NCBI RefSeq assembly: GCF_026967935.1
Contig: NZ_JAPVBL010000004.1
Span: 62,001 to 126,000 of the forward strand
Origin: Modestobacter sp. VKM Ac-2982
GTDB lineage: Bacteria > Actinomycetota > Actinomycetes > Mycobacteriales > Geodermatophilaceae
Direction of reading: 5' to 3'
Length of the DNA: 64,000 nt
Numbering within the stretch: the first letter of the stretch is position 1; every line of letters begins with the position of its first letter. Under the pieces are notes generated by a model. That model was not told the DNA's origin and ran no database searches. It saw only the letters and a list, made by a program, of their open reading frames with translations. Below are positions 28,097-37,662 of the stretch, piece after piece. The position numbers and the translations under genes were made by a program.

Positions 28097-29580
28097 CGGT
28101 CGGCGTCGTCGAGGAGGTCGGCGTCGACCCAGCCGTCGCCCTCGGCCACCTCGTACGGCAGCCGGCGGGCCTTCTTGGCCAGCAGCCGCTCGTCGGCCGA
28201 GGGCCGCGAGTTGTCCTCGAGCCGGGTGTCGGTGCCCCGACCACCCAGGCCTGCGGTCTCCTCGATGGTGAGCGTGCCGGCCGGGAGGGTGGGCTCCCAG
28301 TCGAAGGTGACGTCGCCGACGGTGATCGCGTCACCGGGGACGGCGCCGGCCTTGGCCAGCTCCTCCTCCACGCCCAGCCGGTTGAGCCGGTCGGCGAGGT
28401 AGCCCACGGCCTCGTCGTTGTTGAAGTCGGTCTGCCGGACCCAGCGCTCCGGCCGCACCCCGAGCACGACCCACCCGTCGGTGCGCGGGTCGGGCTCGAC
28501 CGTGAAGCCGCCGTCGTCGACCGCGCGCGGGGAGATCGTGATCGGTGCCGGCGGGAGGTCGGGCAGCGAGGCCCGGTGTTCCTCGACGGCGGCCGCCAGC
28601 GCGTAGCCCAGCTCGGTCACGCCCTCCCCGGTGGCCGCGCTGATCGGGAAGACCTGCAGGCCACGCGCCTCCAGGGAGGTGCGCACCAGGTCGACCAGTT
28701 CGCGGCCGTCCGGGACGTCGATCTTGTTGAGCACGGCGATCCGCAGCCGGCCGACCAGATCGAGCTCCTCGCCGCCGTACTCGCGCAGCTCGTGCTCGAG
28801 GGCCTCGATGTCCGTCTCCGGGTCGCGGCCGGGCTCCATCGTCGCCATGTCGACCACGTGCACCAGCACGGCGCAGCGCTCGACGTGCCGCAGGAACTCC
28901 AGGCCGAGGCCCTTGCCCACGGACGCGCCGGGGATCAGGCCGGGGACGTCGGCCATCGTGTAGGTCGTGTCGCCGGAGCGGATCACGCCCAGCTGCGGGA
29001 CCAGCGTGGTGAAGGGGTAGTCGGCGATCTTCGGCCGGGCCGCGGACATCGAGGCGACGAGCGAGGACTTGCCGGCCGACGGGTACCCGACCAGGCCGAC
29101 GTCGGCGATGCTCTTCAGCTCGAGGACGGCGTCCACCGCGTCACCGGGCTCGCCGAGCAGCGCGAAGCCGGGGGCCTTGCGGCGCGCGTTGGCGAGCGCG
29201 GCGTTGCCCAGCCCGCCCTTGCCGCCGTGGGCGAGCACGAGCCGGGCACCGGCCCCGACCAGGTCGGCGACGACCTGGCCGCCGACGCTCACGACCGTCC
29301 CGGACGGGACGCCGAGGACCAGATCGGCCCCGCGCCCGCCGTTGCGGTAGTCGCCCGCCGCCTGCTTGCCGTTGCCGGCCTTCTGGTGCGGGCGGTGGTG
29401 GAAGTCCAGCAGGGTGTGCACGCTGGGGTCGACCTCGAGGACGACGTCCCCGCCGTCCCCGCCGTTGCCCCCGTCGGGACCACCCAGCGGCTTGAACTTC
29501 TCCCGGTGCACGGAGCTGACCCCGTTGGCACCCTTGCCTGCCGAGACGTGGACCGTCACGCGGTCGACGAAAGCGGCCAT
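28093..29580 (-). CDS. obgE: GTPase ObgE/CgtA
   Basis: Essential GTPase in 50S assembly and stress control; 495 residues. The glycine-rich Obg domain ([19 protein letters not shown] and [14 protein letters not shown]) occupies about residues 1-158, the G domain has G1 [12 protein letters not shown]3 DVPGLIPGA and G4 LNKIDVPD, and the OCT domain follows from about residue 350. ATG at 29580. Downstream of rplU-rpmA, the near-universal order. Confidence 0.97.
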   Translation of the reverse strand: MAAFVDRVTVHVSAGKGANGVSSVHREKFKPLGGPDGGNGGDGGDVVLEVDPSVHTLLDFHHRPHQKAGNGKQAAGDYRNGGRGADLVLGVPSGTVVSVGGQVVADLVGAGARLVLAHGGKGGLGNAALANARRKAPGFALLGEPGDAVDAVLELKSIADVGLVGYPSAGKSSLVASMSAARPKIADYPFTTLVPQLGVIRSGDTTYTMADVPGLIPGASVGKGLGLEFLRHVERCAVLVHVVDMATMEPGRDPETDIEALEHELREYGGEELDLVGRLRIAVLNKIDVPDGRELVDLVRTSLEARGLQVFPISAATGEGVTELGYALAAAVEEHRASLPDLPPAPITISPRAVDDGGFTVEPDPRTDGWVVLGVRPERWVRQTDFNNDEAVGYLADRLNRLGVEEELAKAGAVPGDAITVGDVTFDWEPTLPAGTLTIEETAGLGGRGTDTRLEDNSRPSADERLLAKKARRLPYEVAEGDGWVDADLLDDADR

Positions 29581-29627
29581 GATCGCCGCCTCTCTGCGCT
29601 ACGGCCGAACTGTCCGGAAAGGGAAAC

Positions 29628-29660
29628 GGGTGGCGGCGCCGGACTCCGGCGCCGCCACCC
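29628..29660 (-). terminator. Hairpin after rpmA
   Basis: Perfect 15-bp stem (29628-29642 with 29646-29660) around a 3-nt loop, between the rpmA stop and obgE ATG. Probably reduces read-through from the ribosomal protein genes into obgE. Confidence 0.75.
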
Positions 29661-29688
29661 AGTCAGAGCTGGTGGAACGGGGTGGTGC

Positions 29689-29976
29689 TCAGACCGAGAC
29701 GGTCTCGCGGGCAGCCACCGGGGCGCCGACGGCGGTGATGGCGACCTCGCGGCGGCCACGGCGGAAGCCGAAGGTCACCGCGCCGGGGACGAGGGCGAAC
29801 AGGGTGTCGTCCTTGCCGCGGCCGACGCCGAGACCCGGGTGGAAGTGGGTGCCGCGCTGGCGGACGATGATCTCGCCGGCCTTGACGACCTGACCACCGA
29901 AGCGCTTGACGCCCAGGCGCTGGGCGTTGGAGTCGCGACCGTTACGGGACGACGATGCGCCCTTCTTGTGTGCCAT
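29689..29976 (-). CDS. rpmA: 50S ribosomal protein L27
   Basis: Large-subunit protein near the peptidyl transferase centre, 95 residues. N-terminus [20 protein letters not shown] without a cleavable extension, then [22 protein letters not shown], diagnostic of L27. ATG at 29976, 4 bp after rplU. Confidence 0.97.
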   Translation of the reverse strand: MAHKKGASSSRNGRDSNAQRLGVKRFGGQVVKAGEIIVRQRGTHFHPGLGVGRGKDDTLFALVPGAVTFGFRRGRREVAITAVGAPVAARETVSV

Positions 29977-29980
29977 GTCG

Positions 29981-30292
29981 TCAGCCCTTCGTGATGTCGC
30001 GGACCACGACGCTGGTCAGGGGCTGACGGTGCCCCTGGCGCTTGTGGTAGCCCGTCTTGTTCTTGAACTTGTGGATGTGGATCTTCGGGCCCTTGCCGTG
30101 CTCGACGATCTCGCCGGTCACGGTCACACCGGCGAGCGTCTGAGCGTCGGAGGTGACGGTGTCGCCGTCGACCAGCAGGATGGCCGGAAGGGTGACGGTG
30201 TCACCGGCCTCCCCGCTCAGGCGGTTGATGGTGAACGTGTCACCGACACCCACCTTGTGCTGCGCTCCACCGGCCTTGACGACTGCGTACAC
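29981..30292 (-). CDS. rplU: 50S ribosomal protein L21
   Basis: 103 residues, beginning [14 protein letters not shown] and containing [20 protein letters not shown], both typical of L21. Two adjacent GTG codons lie at 30295 and 30292; the second is preferred because the GAGGAG then sits 6 nt away. Transcribed with rpmA. Confidence 0.96.
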   Translation of the reverse strand: MYAVVKAGGAQHKVGVGDTFTINRLSGEAGDTVTLPAILLVDGDTVTSDAQTLAGVTVTGEIVEHGKGPKIHIHKFKNKTGYHKRQGHRQPLTSVVVRDITKG

Positions 30293-30490
30293 CACTGACT
30301 CCTCGATCGATTCCATGTGTCCAGCACTGTTGTCCTGCGCGCACGACCGCCACGAGGGCCGAGTGCTGGACGTGCTGCTCGCGCCTCCCAGGCGGCACCG
30401 GAGTGCACGGCCCGTGGTGGAGCAACCCGTCCAGCGTACCCGAGGCACCGTGCCCGGGTCGAACCGCGTGCGGTCGACCCGGTCGGCCCC

Positions 30491-30526
30491 GTGCCCCCAC
30501 CGCGAGCTCGCCCGCGGTGGGGGCAC
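30491..30526 (-). terminator. Terminator after RNase E gene
   Basis: Perfect 14-bp stem (30491-30504 with 30513-30526) and 8-nt loop, beginning 12 bp after the RNase E stop. Confidence 0.8.
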
Positions 30527-30538
30527 CGGGCCCCTCGA

Positions 30539-33500
30539 TCAGGCCGGCGGGCCTGCGGGCCGAGAGGCGGCCCTGCGGCGCCGCGGCCGGGCCGCCGGGA
30601 CGTCCTGAACGGCCGCGGGCTCGGCGACCGGCTGGGGTGTCACGACGACGGTCGGCTCCGACCGGTCCTCGGCAGCGACCGTGGCCTCCGGCTCGGCCGG
30701 TGGGGCCACCACCGCCGCCAGGACGCTGTCCGGCGTCGGCTGCTCGGCGGCGGGCGCCTCGCTGACAGATGTCCCGGTGACAGGCGCCTCGGTGACGGGA
30801 GCGTCCTCGGCCGCCCGGGCCTCGGCCGACTGCCCGCGTCCGCGGCGACCCCGGCTGCGGCGACCCCGACCGTCGTCGACCGGCTCGGTCTCCGGCTCGG
30901 TCTCCGGCTCGGGCGTCGGCTCGACGTCCGGCTCGACAGCCTGCTCCGCCGCGGCCGGCTCGTCGAAGGAGGCCCCGCCCTGCAGCGCCATGGCGTCCGC
31001 CACGTCCCAGCCGGCGGCCGGGTCCTCGCGACGTGACGTCGCGGTGCCCTCGTCCACCGTCTCCGGCGTCTCGGTCACCGCTGCGCCCGGCTCCTCCTGC
31101 GGAGCGGCGTCCGGCGCACCGGTGTCCGCGGGACCACGGTCCTTGGTGCCGCCGTCGCGGGCGCCACGGTCCCGACCGCCGCGGCTGCGCCGGCCGCGAC
31201 CGCCGCCGGTCTCGGTCCCGTCGGTCTCCGGGGCCTCGACCGCCGGCGTCGGGGTGGCCTCCTGCTCCGTCGCGGGTGCCGTCTCCTCGACCTCGGGGGT
31301 CACGACGTCGGCGTCCTTCGCCCGGTCGTTCCGGCCCTTGTCGCGGCCGGAGCCGGAGACGGTGCCAGAGCCACCGCCCGGAGCGCCCGAGCCGTTGCCC
31401 GAGTCACCCCGGTTGCGGCCGCCGTTGCCGCCGCCACCGTTGCCGGCGCCGTTGCCGGCGCCGCCGTTCCCGCTGGACCGCTTCTTGTCGTCCACCGGGT
31501 CGACGTGCACCAGGACACCCCGGCCGCGGCAGTGCTCGCACGGCTCGGAGAAGACCTCCAGCAGCCCCTGGCCCACCCGCTTGCGGGTCATCTGCACCAG
31601 GCCCAGCGAGGTCACCTCTGCGACCTGGTGCTTCGTGCGGTCGCGGCCGAGGCACTCGGTGAGCCGCCGCAGCACGAGGTCGCGGTTGCTCTCCAGGACC
31701 ATGTCGATGAAGTCGATGACGATGATCCCGCCGATGTCCCGCAGCCGGAGCTGACGGACGATCTCCTCGGCGGCCTCGATGTTGTTCCGGGTGACGGTCT
31801 GCTCGAGGTTGCCGCCGGAGCCGACGAACTTCCCGGTGTTCACGTCGACGACCGTCATCGCCTCGGTGCGGTCGATGACCAGCGAGCCGCCCGAGGGCAG
31901 CCAGACCTTGCGGTCGAGCGCCTTCATCAGCTGCTCGTCGATCCGCAGGTCGTGGAAGACGTCGCCGGTGCCGGCGTAGCGCTGCAGCCGCTCGGACAGC
32001 TCCGGGGAGACGTGCGCGACGTAGGCCTCGACGGTGTCCCAGGCGTCGTCGCCCTGGACGACCAGCCGCTTGAAGTCCTCGTTGAAGACGTCGCGGATCA
32101 CGCGGATCGCCAGGTCCGGCTCGCCGTAGAGCAACGTCGGCGCGTTGCTGGTCGAAGACGCCTTGGTCTGGATGACCTCCCACTGCGCCTGCAGCCGGGC
32201 CACGTCGCGGGTGAGCTCCTCCTCCGAGGCGCCCTCCGCGGCCGTGCGGATGATGACGCCGGCGTCCTCGGGGACGATCTTCTTCAGGATGTCCTTGAGC
32301 CGCTGGCGCTCCTTGTCCGGCAGCTTGCGGCTGATGCCGGTCATCGAGCCACCCGGCACGTAGACCAGGAAGCGGCCGGGCAGGTTGACCTGCTGGGTCA
32401 GCCGGGCGCCCTTGTGGCCGATCGGGTCCTTGGTGACCTGGACCAGGACCTTGTCGCCGGACTTGAGGGCGGTCTCGATCGAGCGGGACTTGCCGGACAG
32501 ACCGGCGGCGTCCCAGTTGACCTCGCCGGCGTACAGGACGGCGTTGCGGCCCTTGCCGACGTCGACGAAGGCGGCCTCCATGCTGGGCAGCACGTTCTGC
32601 ACGCGGCCCAGGTAGACGTTGCCCGCGAACGAGGTCGCCTGCGCCTGGGTGACGTAGTGCTCGACGAGGACGTCGTCCTCCAGGACGGCGATCTGGGTGC
32701 GCTCACCCTGCTGCCGGATGACCATCGCCCGGTCCACGGCCTCGCGCCGCGCCAGGAACTCCGACTCGGAGAGGATCGGCGCGCGGCGACGGCCACCGTC
32801 GCGGCCCTCACGGCGGCGCTGGCGCTTGGCCTCGAGCCGGGTGGAGCCCGCCACGCCCCGGACGTCGTCGTCGCTGGAGGTGCGGCCGTTGCGGCCTGCG
32901 CGCTCCGGCCGGTCGTCGGCGTCCTCGGCGGTGTCGTCGCTGCCGCTCTCGCCGCTGCTGCCGCTCTCGCCGCTGCTGCCGCGGCGACGGCGACGGCGAC
33001 GGCGACGGGTGCTGGACCCCGAGCCGCCCTCGGCAGCGTCGTCGTCCTCGTCGTCCTGGCCGTCGCGCTCGCTGCTGTCGCGCTCGCTGCTGTCGCGCTC
33101 GCTGCTGTCGCGCTCGCTGCTGTCGCGCTCGCTGCTGTCGTCGGACTCGTCGGCACCGGCCGGGGCCTCGGCGTCCTCGTCCTCGCGGTCGCCGTCGGTG
33201 GCGTCCTCACCGGTGCGTCCACGGCCGCGGCCCCGACGGCCCCGGCGCCGGCGACGGCTGCCCGAGGAACCGCCGTCCTCGCCATCGCGGTCGTCGGCGT
33301 CCTCGGCGTCCCGCTCGTCGGTCTCGGTGGTCTCGGTCTCCTCGACCTCGACCGGCTCACTCTCGGCCGCACTGCGGCGACGGCTGCGGGAACGCCGCGG
33401 CGGCGCCTGCTCGGCGTCCCGCTCGTCGGTGGCCGGGCGGTCGTCGGTCCGGCCGGTGTCGGTCTCGGTCGACTCGCTCGGCGACTCGGCCTGGGGACGG

Positions 33501-33904
33501 CGGCTGCGGCGGCGCGGTGCAGCGACCTCGGGCTCGGGGGCCACGAAGCTGATGAAGGCGGGGGCGACGTGCGAGAGCTGCGGCGCAGGGGGCTCGACGG
33601 AGTCGGGGTCGGCGGTCACGGCCGGCCGGGTCGCGCGACGGCGGGGCCGGGCGGTGACGGTCGTGGGCTCGGGTGAGCTGAACTGTGCGCCGAACCTGGG
33701 GAGCTCGTGCTCCGGCTGGGGCGTCACCGCCTCGGCCACCGGGATCTCGGCCGGCTCCTCGGCGGTCGGCTCGTCGTCCGGCTCACCGAGCAGGCCTTCG
33801 GTATCGGCCGGGTCCGCCGGGCCGCCGAGCAGATCGGCGGGAGGCGTCGATCCCTCCGCGGTGCCGAGGTCGGTGCTGTTCTCGTTGTCGTCGTGGTCGG
33901 CCAC
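30539..33904 (-). CDS. rne: Ribonuclease E/G with long disordered arms
   Basis: Endoribonuclease of the degradosome and rRNA maturation; 1121 residues from the GTG at 33904, which has AGGAGG about 8 nt upstream. The catalytic core lies roughly at 390-830: S1-like region EHYVTQAQATSFAGNVYLGR, metal-binding aspartates in VVDVNTGKF and IVIDFIDM, and the Zn-link CEHC. The N-terminal arm (about 390 residues) is acidic with Arg/Ser clusters and five SSERD repeats. The C-terminal arm (about 290 residues) is Gly/Asn-rich then Glu/Pro/Arg-rich. Both arms are probably RNA or partner scaffolds, as in other actinobacterial RNase E proteins. Confidence 0.94.
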   Translation of the reverse strand: MADHDDNENSTDLGTAEGSTPPADLLGGPADPADTEGLLGEPDDEPTAEEPAEIPVAEAVTPQPEHELPRFGAQFSSPEPTTVTARPRRRATRPAVTADPDSVEPPAPQLSHVAPAFISFVAPEPEVAAPRRRSRRPQAESPSESTETDTGRTDDRPATDERDAEQAPPRRSRSRRRSAAESEPVEVEETETTETDERDAEDADDRDGEDGGSSGSRRRRRGRRGRGRGRTGEDATDGDREDEDAEAPAGADESDDSSERDSSERDSSERDSSERDSSERDGQDDEDDDAAEGGSGSSTRRRRRRRRRGSSGESGSSGESGSDDTAEDADDRPERAGRNGRTSSDDDVRGVAGSTRLEAKRQRRREGRDGGRRRAPILSESEFLARREAVDRAMVIRQQGERTQIAVLEDDVLVEHYVTQAQATSFAGNVYLGRVQNVLPSMEAAFVDVGKGRNAVLYAGEVNWDAAGLSGKSRSIETALKSGDKVLVQVTKDPIGHKGARLTQQVNLPGRFLVYVPGGSMTGISRKLPDKERQRLKDILKKIVPEDAGVIIRTAAEGASEEELTRDVARLQAQWEVIQTKASSTSNAPTLLYGEPDLAIRVIRDVFNEDFKRLVVQGDDAWDTVEAYVAHVSPELSERLQRYAGTGDVFHDLRIDEQLMKALDRKVWLPSGGSLVIDRTEAMTVVDVNTGKFVGSGGNLEQTVTRNNIEAAEEIVRQLRLRDIGGIIVIDFIDMVLESNRDLVLRRLTECLGRDRTKHQVAEVTSLGLVQMTRKRVGQGLLEVFSEPCEHCRGRGVLVHVDPVDDKKRSSGNGGAGNGAGNGGGGNGGRNRGDSGNGSGAPGGGSGTVSGSGRDKGRNDRAKDADVVTPEVEETAPATEQEATPTPAVEAPETDGTETGGGRGRRSRGGRDRGARDGGTKDRGPADTGAPDAAPQEEPGAAVTETPETVDEGTATSRREDPAAGWDVADAMALQGGASFDEPAAAEQAVEPDVEPTPEPETEPETEPVDDGRGRRSRGRRGRGQSAEARAAEDAPVTEAPVTGTSVSEAPAAEQPTPDSVLAAVVAPPAEPEATVAAEDRSEPTVVVTPQPVAEPAAVQDVPAARPRRRRAASRPAGPPA
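33066..33140 (-). repeat. 15-bp tandem repeat coding SSERD in RNase E
   Basis: Five near-identical 15-bp units in the RNase E gene encode consecutive SSERD blocks in the disordered N-terminal arm. The near-identity at DNA level suggests recent slippage expansion, and the copy number is likely to vary between strains. Confidence 0.8.
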
Positions 33905-34191
33905 GAAGGGCTCGCCTCCTGTGCGTCCCCGGGCGCCGATCGTCTCCGACTGGCGGCCGCGCAGGAACGTGGGTTGGGCGGGTCGGGCGGCCACTGGGAG
34001 CGGCGGTTCTGCCCGGCCCGCGAAGTCTGGTCCGCGCCCCGGCCAGTGCGGCTGGGGCCCGGTGGTGCAGCGTGCTGAACACGGGTGGTGCGGTGGTCCG
34101 AAAGATCAGGTGGTGCCGAGTTCAGGTGGTGCAGCGCCACGGCTGGCAGACGTGGCGCAGGCGACGCCGGGCGCATCCGGGTCCGACCGGG
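33905..34191. other. 287-bp leader region of the RNase E gene with GCACCACC octamers
   Basis: On the minus strand the octamer GCACCACC occurs four times (34125-34132, 34109-34116, 34084-34091, 34061-34068), irregularly spaced by 8 to 17 bp. These copies lie about 160-230 nt before the start codon, so they would be in the mRNA leader or overlap the promoter. No open frame with support is present. Confidence 0.6.
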
Positions 34192-34959
34192 TCAGACCTG
34201 AGCCGGCTCCCCCTGGCAGCGGGAACTGGCCACGCGGTCGGGCCCGAGCGGATCGGCGACGTCACCGCTGTCGTCGAGCCGGCCCTGCGCCTCACGCACG
34301 GCCCGGGCGGGCAACGGCGGGTGCAGGTCGGCGACGGCAGCCAGAGCGGCCATCACGTCATCCGGTCGCACGGTCGGCGTGAGCTGCCGTACGACCACGA
34401 GCAGTATGGCACAACCTGCCTCAACAGCGACCGCAGCGGAGACGACGGCCTCCCGCGCGTCGACGTCCTTGGTGCCGTTCTTGGTCCGTTTCGCGACCAG
34501 CACCACCTCCTGGGCGAGGAACGTCTGCACGGCGGCGGACAGCTGGTCGGCGTCCACCCCGGGCAGGTCGATGCGCCACCGGGTGGCGTCGAGCCGGTCG
34601 GCCAGCGAGCCGCTGCCCTCGACCGCCTCGACGCACTCCAGGACGTCGATCCCCGGCGGCAACGAGGCGTCCAGTGCGGCCCGCACCTGCTCCGGGTCAC
34701 GCCGGGCGGACAGCCCGATCTCGAAGTACTCCGCCTCCGAGGCCGCACCGGTCGGCGCCGCCCCCATGTAGGAGATCTTCGGGTGCGGGCTGAAGCCGGC
34801 GGAGAACGCCATCGGCACCTGTGCACGACGCAGCGCACGCTCCAGGGCGCGGGCCAGGTCGCGGTGCGAGGCGAACCGCAGCGGTCCGCGCTTGGTGTAG
34901 CGCAGCCGCAGCTTCTGCACGGTCGGCGGCGGCGGTGGGCCGTCCGGGGTGCGGGCCAC
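34192..34959 (-). CDS. DUF2344 (TIGR03936 type) protein
   Basis: 255 residues. Core VQKLRLRYTKRGPLRFASHRDLARALERALRRA with FSAGFSPHPKISYMGAAPTG is characteristic of the family that occurs next to or fused with the radical SAM protein encoded upstream. The GTG start at 34959 overlaps that gene's TAG stop by one base (TAGTG). The family's function is unknown; RNA-related roles are often suggested because of its position next to RNase E. Confidence 0.88.
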   Translation of the reverse strand: MARTPDGPPPPPTVQKLRLRYTKRGPLRFASHRDLARALERALRRAQVPMAFSAGFSPHPKISYMGAAPTGAASEAEYFEIGLSARRDPEQVRAALDASLPPGIDVLECVEAVEGSGSLADRLDATRWRIDLPGVDADQLSAAVQTFLAQEVVLVAKRTKNGTKDVDAREAVVSAAVAVEAGCAILLVVVRQLTPTVRPDDVMAALAAVADLHPPLPARAVREAQGRLDDSGDVADPLGPDRVASSRCQGEPAQV

Positions 34960-36887
34960 TACCGGCTGACGGGGGTCAGGGGCAGCAGGCTGCGCCCGGT
35001 GGGCCCGATCTGGATGTCGGTGCCCATCGTCGGGCAGACGCCGCAGTCGTAGCAGCCGGTCCAGCGGCAGTCGCCGACCTCGTCCTCACTGATCGCGTCC
35101 TGCCAGTCGTCCCAGAGCCACTCCTTGTCCAGCCCGGAGTCCAGGTGGTCCCAGGGCAGGACCTCGTGCTCGGTGCGCTCCCGGGTGGTGAACCAGGCGA
35201 GGTCGAGCCCGAAGGCAGCGAGTTCCTCGGCCGCGGCCGTCTGCCACCGGTCGTACGAGAAGTGCTCGCTCCAGCCGTCGAAGTGACCGCCGTCGCGCCA
35301 GACCCGCTCGATGACCTTCCCGACCCGGCGGTCGCCGCGGGACAGCAGTCCCTCGATCACCCCGGGCTTGCCGTCGTGGTAGCGCAGGCCGATCGAACGG
35401 CCGATCCGGCGGTCGGCGTTGATCGCCTCGCGCAGGATCCGCAGCCGGTGGTCGATCGTCTCGGCGCTGGCCTGGGCCGCCCACTGGAAGGGGGTGTGCG
35501 GCTTGGGCACGAAGCCACCGATGGAGACGGTGCAGCGGATGTCCTTGCTGCCGCTGGCCTCCCGGCCGGCGCGGATCACCTCGACCGCCAGCTCGGCGAT
35601 CTCCAGCACGTCCTCGTCGGTCTCGGTGGGCAGACCGCACATGAAGTAGAGCTTCACCTGGCGCCAGCCGTTGGCGTACGCCGTGGTGACCGTACGGACC
35701 AGGTCCTCCTTGGACACGGTCTTGTTGATCACCCGGCGGATCCGCTCGCTGCCGCCCTCGGGGGCGAAGGTCAGCCCGGAGCGGCGTCCGTTGCGGGAGA
35801 GCTCGTTGGCCAGGGTGACGTTGAAGGCGTCGACCCGGGTGGAGGGCAGCGACAGGCCGGTGTTGGTGCCCTCGTACCGGTCGGCGAGCTCCTTGGCCAG
35901 CTGGCCGATCTCGGAGTGGTCGGCGCTGCTCAGCGAGAGCAGGCCCACCTCTTCGTAGCCGGTGGCCTTGAGCCCGGCGTCGACCATCGAGCCGATGCCG
36001 GTGATCGTCCGCTCGCGGACGGGGCGGGTGATCATCCCGGCCTGGCAGAACCGGCAGCCACGGGTGCAGCCGCGGAAGATCTCCACGCTCATCCGCTCGT
36101 GCACGCTCTCGGCCAGCGGGACCAGCGGCTGCTTGGGGTAGGGCCACTCGTCCAGGTCCATCACCGTGCGCTTGCCGACGCGGGCCGGGACGTCGTCCCG
36201 GGTGCGGCGCACCTCGGCGATCGTGCCGTCGGCGGCGTAGCTGACCGCGTAGAAGCGGGGCACGTAGACCCCGTCGACCCGGGAGAGCCGGGCCAGCAGC
36301 TCGACCCGCCCACCGGGGCGGCCCTGGTCCTTCCAGGCGGCGACGACGTCGGTGATGTCCCCGACGACCTGCTCGCCGTCCCCGAGCACCGCGCAGTCGA
36401 CGAAGTCGCTGACCGGCTCGGGGTTGAAGGCGGCGTGCCCACCGGCGACGACCACCGGGTGGCTCTCGTCGCGGTCGACGGCGTGCAGCGGGACGCCGGC
36501 GAGGTCGAGCGCCTCGAGCAGGTTCGTGTACCCGAGCTCGGTGGCGAAGCTGACGCCGAGCAGGTCGAACTCCCGCACCGGGCGGTGGGCGTCGACGGTG
36601 AACTGGCCGACCCCGTGCTCGCGCATCAGCCCGGCGAGGTCGGGCCAGACGGCGTAGGTGCGCTCGGCCAGGGCGTCGGCGCGCTCGTTGAGCACCTCGT
36701 AGAGGATCATGAGGCCCTGGTTGGGCAGGCCCACCTCGTAGGCGTCGGGGTACATCAGCGCCCAGTGGACGGCGACGTCGTCCCACGGCTTCACCTGGGC
36801 GTTGAGCTCGCCACCGACGTACTGGATGGGCTTCTGGACCTGGGCGAGGAGGGGCTCGAGGCGGGGGTATAGAGACTCGACAGTCAT
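34959..36887 (-). CDS. Radical SAM protein of the TIGR03960 family
   Basis: 642 residues. An N-terminal B12-binding-like region precedes the radical SAM core with the 4Fe-4S cysteines in RGCTRGCRFCQAGM. A cysteine-rich C-terminus (CRWTGCYDCGVCPTMG) suggests a further metal site. The ATG is at 36887. The stop codon is TAG, the second of two in the window. Partner of the downstream DUF2344 protein; the reaction is unknown. Confidence 0.9.
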   Translation of the reverse strand: MTVESLYPRLEPLLAQVQKPIQYVGGELNAQVKPWDDVAVHWALMYPDAYEVGLPNQGLMILYEVLNERADALAERTYAVWPDLAGLMREHGVGQFTVDAHRPVREFDLLGVSFATELGYTNLLEALDLAGVPLHAVDRDESHPVVVAGGHAAFNPEPVSDFVDCAVLGDGEQVVGDITDVVAAWKDQGRPGGRVELLARLSRVDGVYVPRFYAVSYAADGTIAEVRRTRDDVPARVGKRTVMDLDEWPYPKQPLVPLAESVHERMSVEIFRGCTRGCRFCQAGMITRPVRERTITGIGSMVDAGLKATGYEEVGLLSLSSADHSEIGQLAKELADRYEGTNTGLSLPSTRVDAFNVTLANELSRNGRRSGLTFAPEGGSERIRRVINKTVSKEDLVRTVTTAYANGWRQVKLYFMCGLPTETDEDVLEIAELAVEVIRAGREASGSKDIRCTVSIGGFVPKPHTPFQWAAQASAETIDHRLRILREAINADRRIGRSIGLRYHDGKPGVIEGLLSRGDRRVGKVIERVWRDGGHFDGWSEHFSYDRWQTAAAEELAAFGLDLAWFTTRERTEHEVLPWDHLDSGLDKEWLWDDWQDAISEDEVGDCRWTGCYDCGVCPTMGTDIQIGPTGRSLLPLTPVSR

Positions 36888-36908
36888 GACCCGCCCAGGG
36901 TAGCCGCT

Positions 36909-36946
36909 CCGTCAGGGGCCAAAGTCGCGACTTCGGCCCCTGACGG
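36909..36946. repeat. 38-bp near-perfect palindrome after ndk
   Basis: Two 19-nt arms (36909-36927, 36928-36946) pair at 18 of 19 positions with no true spacer. It begins 1 bp after the ndk stop and lies 22 bp upstream of the radical SAM ATG. It may be the ndk terminator or a dispersed palindromic element. Confidence 0.8.
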
Positions 36947-36947
36947 G

Positions 36948-37367
36948 TCAGAGCTGGGGGAAGAAGAGCGCGATCTCGCGCGCGGCGGACTCGGGCGAGT
37001 CGGAGCCGTGCACGATGTTGGCCTGCACCTCGAGGGCGAAGTCGCCGCGGATCGTGCCGGGCGCCGCCTTCACCGGGTCGGTCGCGCCGGCCAGCGCACG
37101 GAACGCCTCGATGGCGCGCGGCCCCTCGACCACGAGCGCCAGCAGCGGGCCCCCGGTGATGAACTCGACCAGCGAGCCGAAGAAGGGCCGCTCGCGGTGC
37201 TCGCCGTAGTGCTCCTCGGCGACCTCGGTGGTCAGGGTGCGCAGCTCGGCGGCGACCAGGCGCAGGCCCTTGGCCTCCAGGCGGGCGATGACCTGGCCGA
37301 CCAGGCCCCGGGCCACGCCGTCGGGCTTGATCAGGACCAGCGAACGCTCAGCAGTGGGTGCAGACAC
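36948..37367 (-). CDS. ndk: Nucleoside diphosphate kinase
   Basis: Equilibrates nucleoside triphosphates; 139 residues. [14 protein letters not shown] at the N-terminus and the phosphohistidine motif [12 protein letters not shown] near residue 117 identify it. GTG start at 37367. Divergent from the HTH gene; the two operator-like palindromes lie in the 72 bp between them. Confidence 0.96.
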   Translation of the reverse strand: MSAPTAERSLVLIKPDGVARGLVGQVIARLEAKGLRLVAAELRTLTTEVAEEHYGEHRERPFFGSLVEFITGGPLLALVVEGPRAIEAFRALAGATDPVKAAPGTIRGDFALEVQANIVHGSDSPESAAREIALFFPQL

Positions 37368-37393
37368 GGCCGGGAGCGTACGGGACGGCGACC

Positions 37394-37436
37394 GTCAACT
37401 CAGGTTGACAGCTGACATCCGTCAATCTACGTTGAC
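37394..37436 (+). promoter_or_regulatory. Double operator over a leaderless promoter of the HTH-ClpN genes
   Basis: Two copies of GTCAA-N6-TTGAC, at 37394-37409 and 37421-37436, 27 bp apart. The first contains the -35 TTGACA (37405-37410) and the second the -10 TACGTT (37428-37433) with a 17-bp spacer. Transcription should start about at the ATG at 37440, a leaderless message. Binding to both sites would block the promoter. Autoregulation by the HTH protein is the simplest reading. Confidence 0.7.
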
Positions 37437-37439
37437 GGC

Positions 37440-37661
37440 ATGGCCTCCCCCACCGACGTCACCACCGCCGCCGCGGCCGACGACCCGGACACCGGGCTCC
37501 GCGCCATCCGTGCGCTCCGCGACCTAGCCGACCGCCTGGAGGTGCTGCAGGTCGGCAACGCCCGGGCGCGCGGCTGGTCCTGGCAGCAGATCGCCGACGC
37601 CCTGGGCGTCAGCAAGCAGGCCGTCCACAAGAAGCACGCCACCTCACGAAGGGACCGCTGA
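37440..37661 (+). CDS. Small helix-turn-helix protein
   Basis: 73 residues. A helical N-terminus (IRALRDLADRLEVLQVGNAR) is followed by a helix-turn-helix (WSWQQIADALGVSKQAVHKK) occupying the C-terminal third. ATG at 37440 with no Shine-Dalgarno, in keeping with the leaderless promoter. Its stop is 1 bp before the ClpN gene. Likely a regulator of its own two-gene operon. Confidence 0.88.
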   Translation: MASPTDVTTAAAADDPDTGLRAIRALRDLADRLEVLQVGNARARGWSWQQIADALGVSKQAVHKKHATSRRDR

Positions 37662-37662
37662 C

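Noticed and set aside
34192-34958. Radical SAM protein continuing past its TAG stop as a possible selenoprotein
   Set aside because: The frame after TAG is out of register with the well-supported DUF2344 gene and has no meaningful residues.
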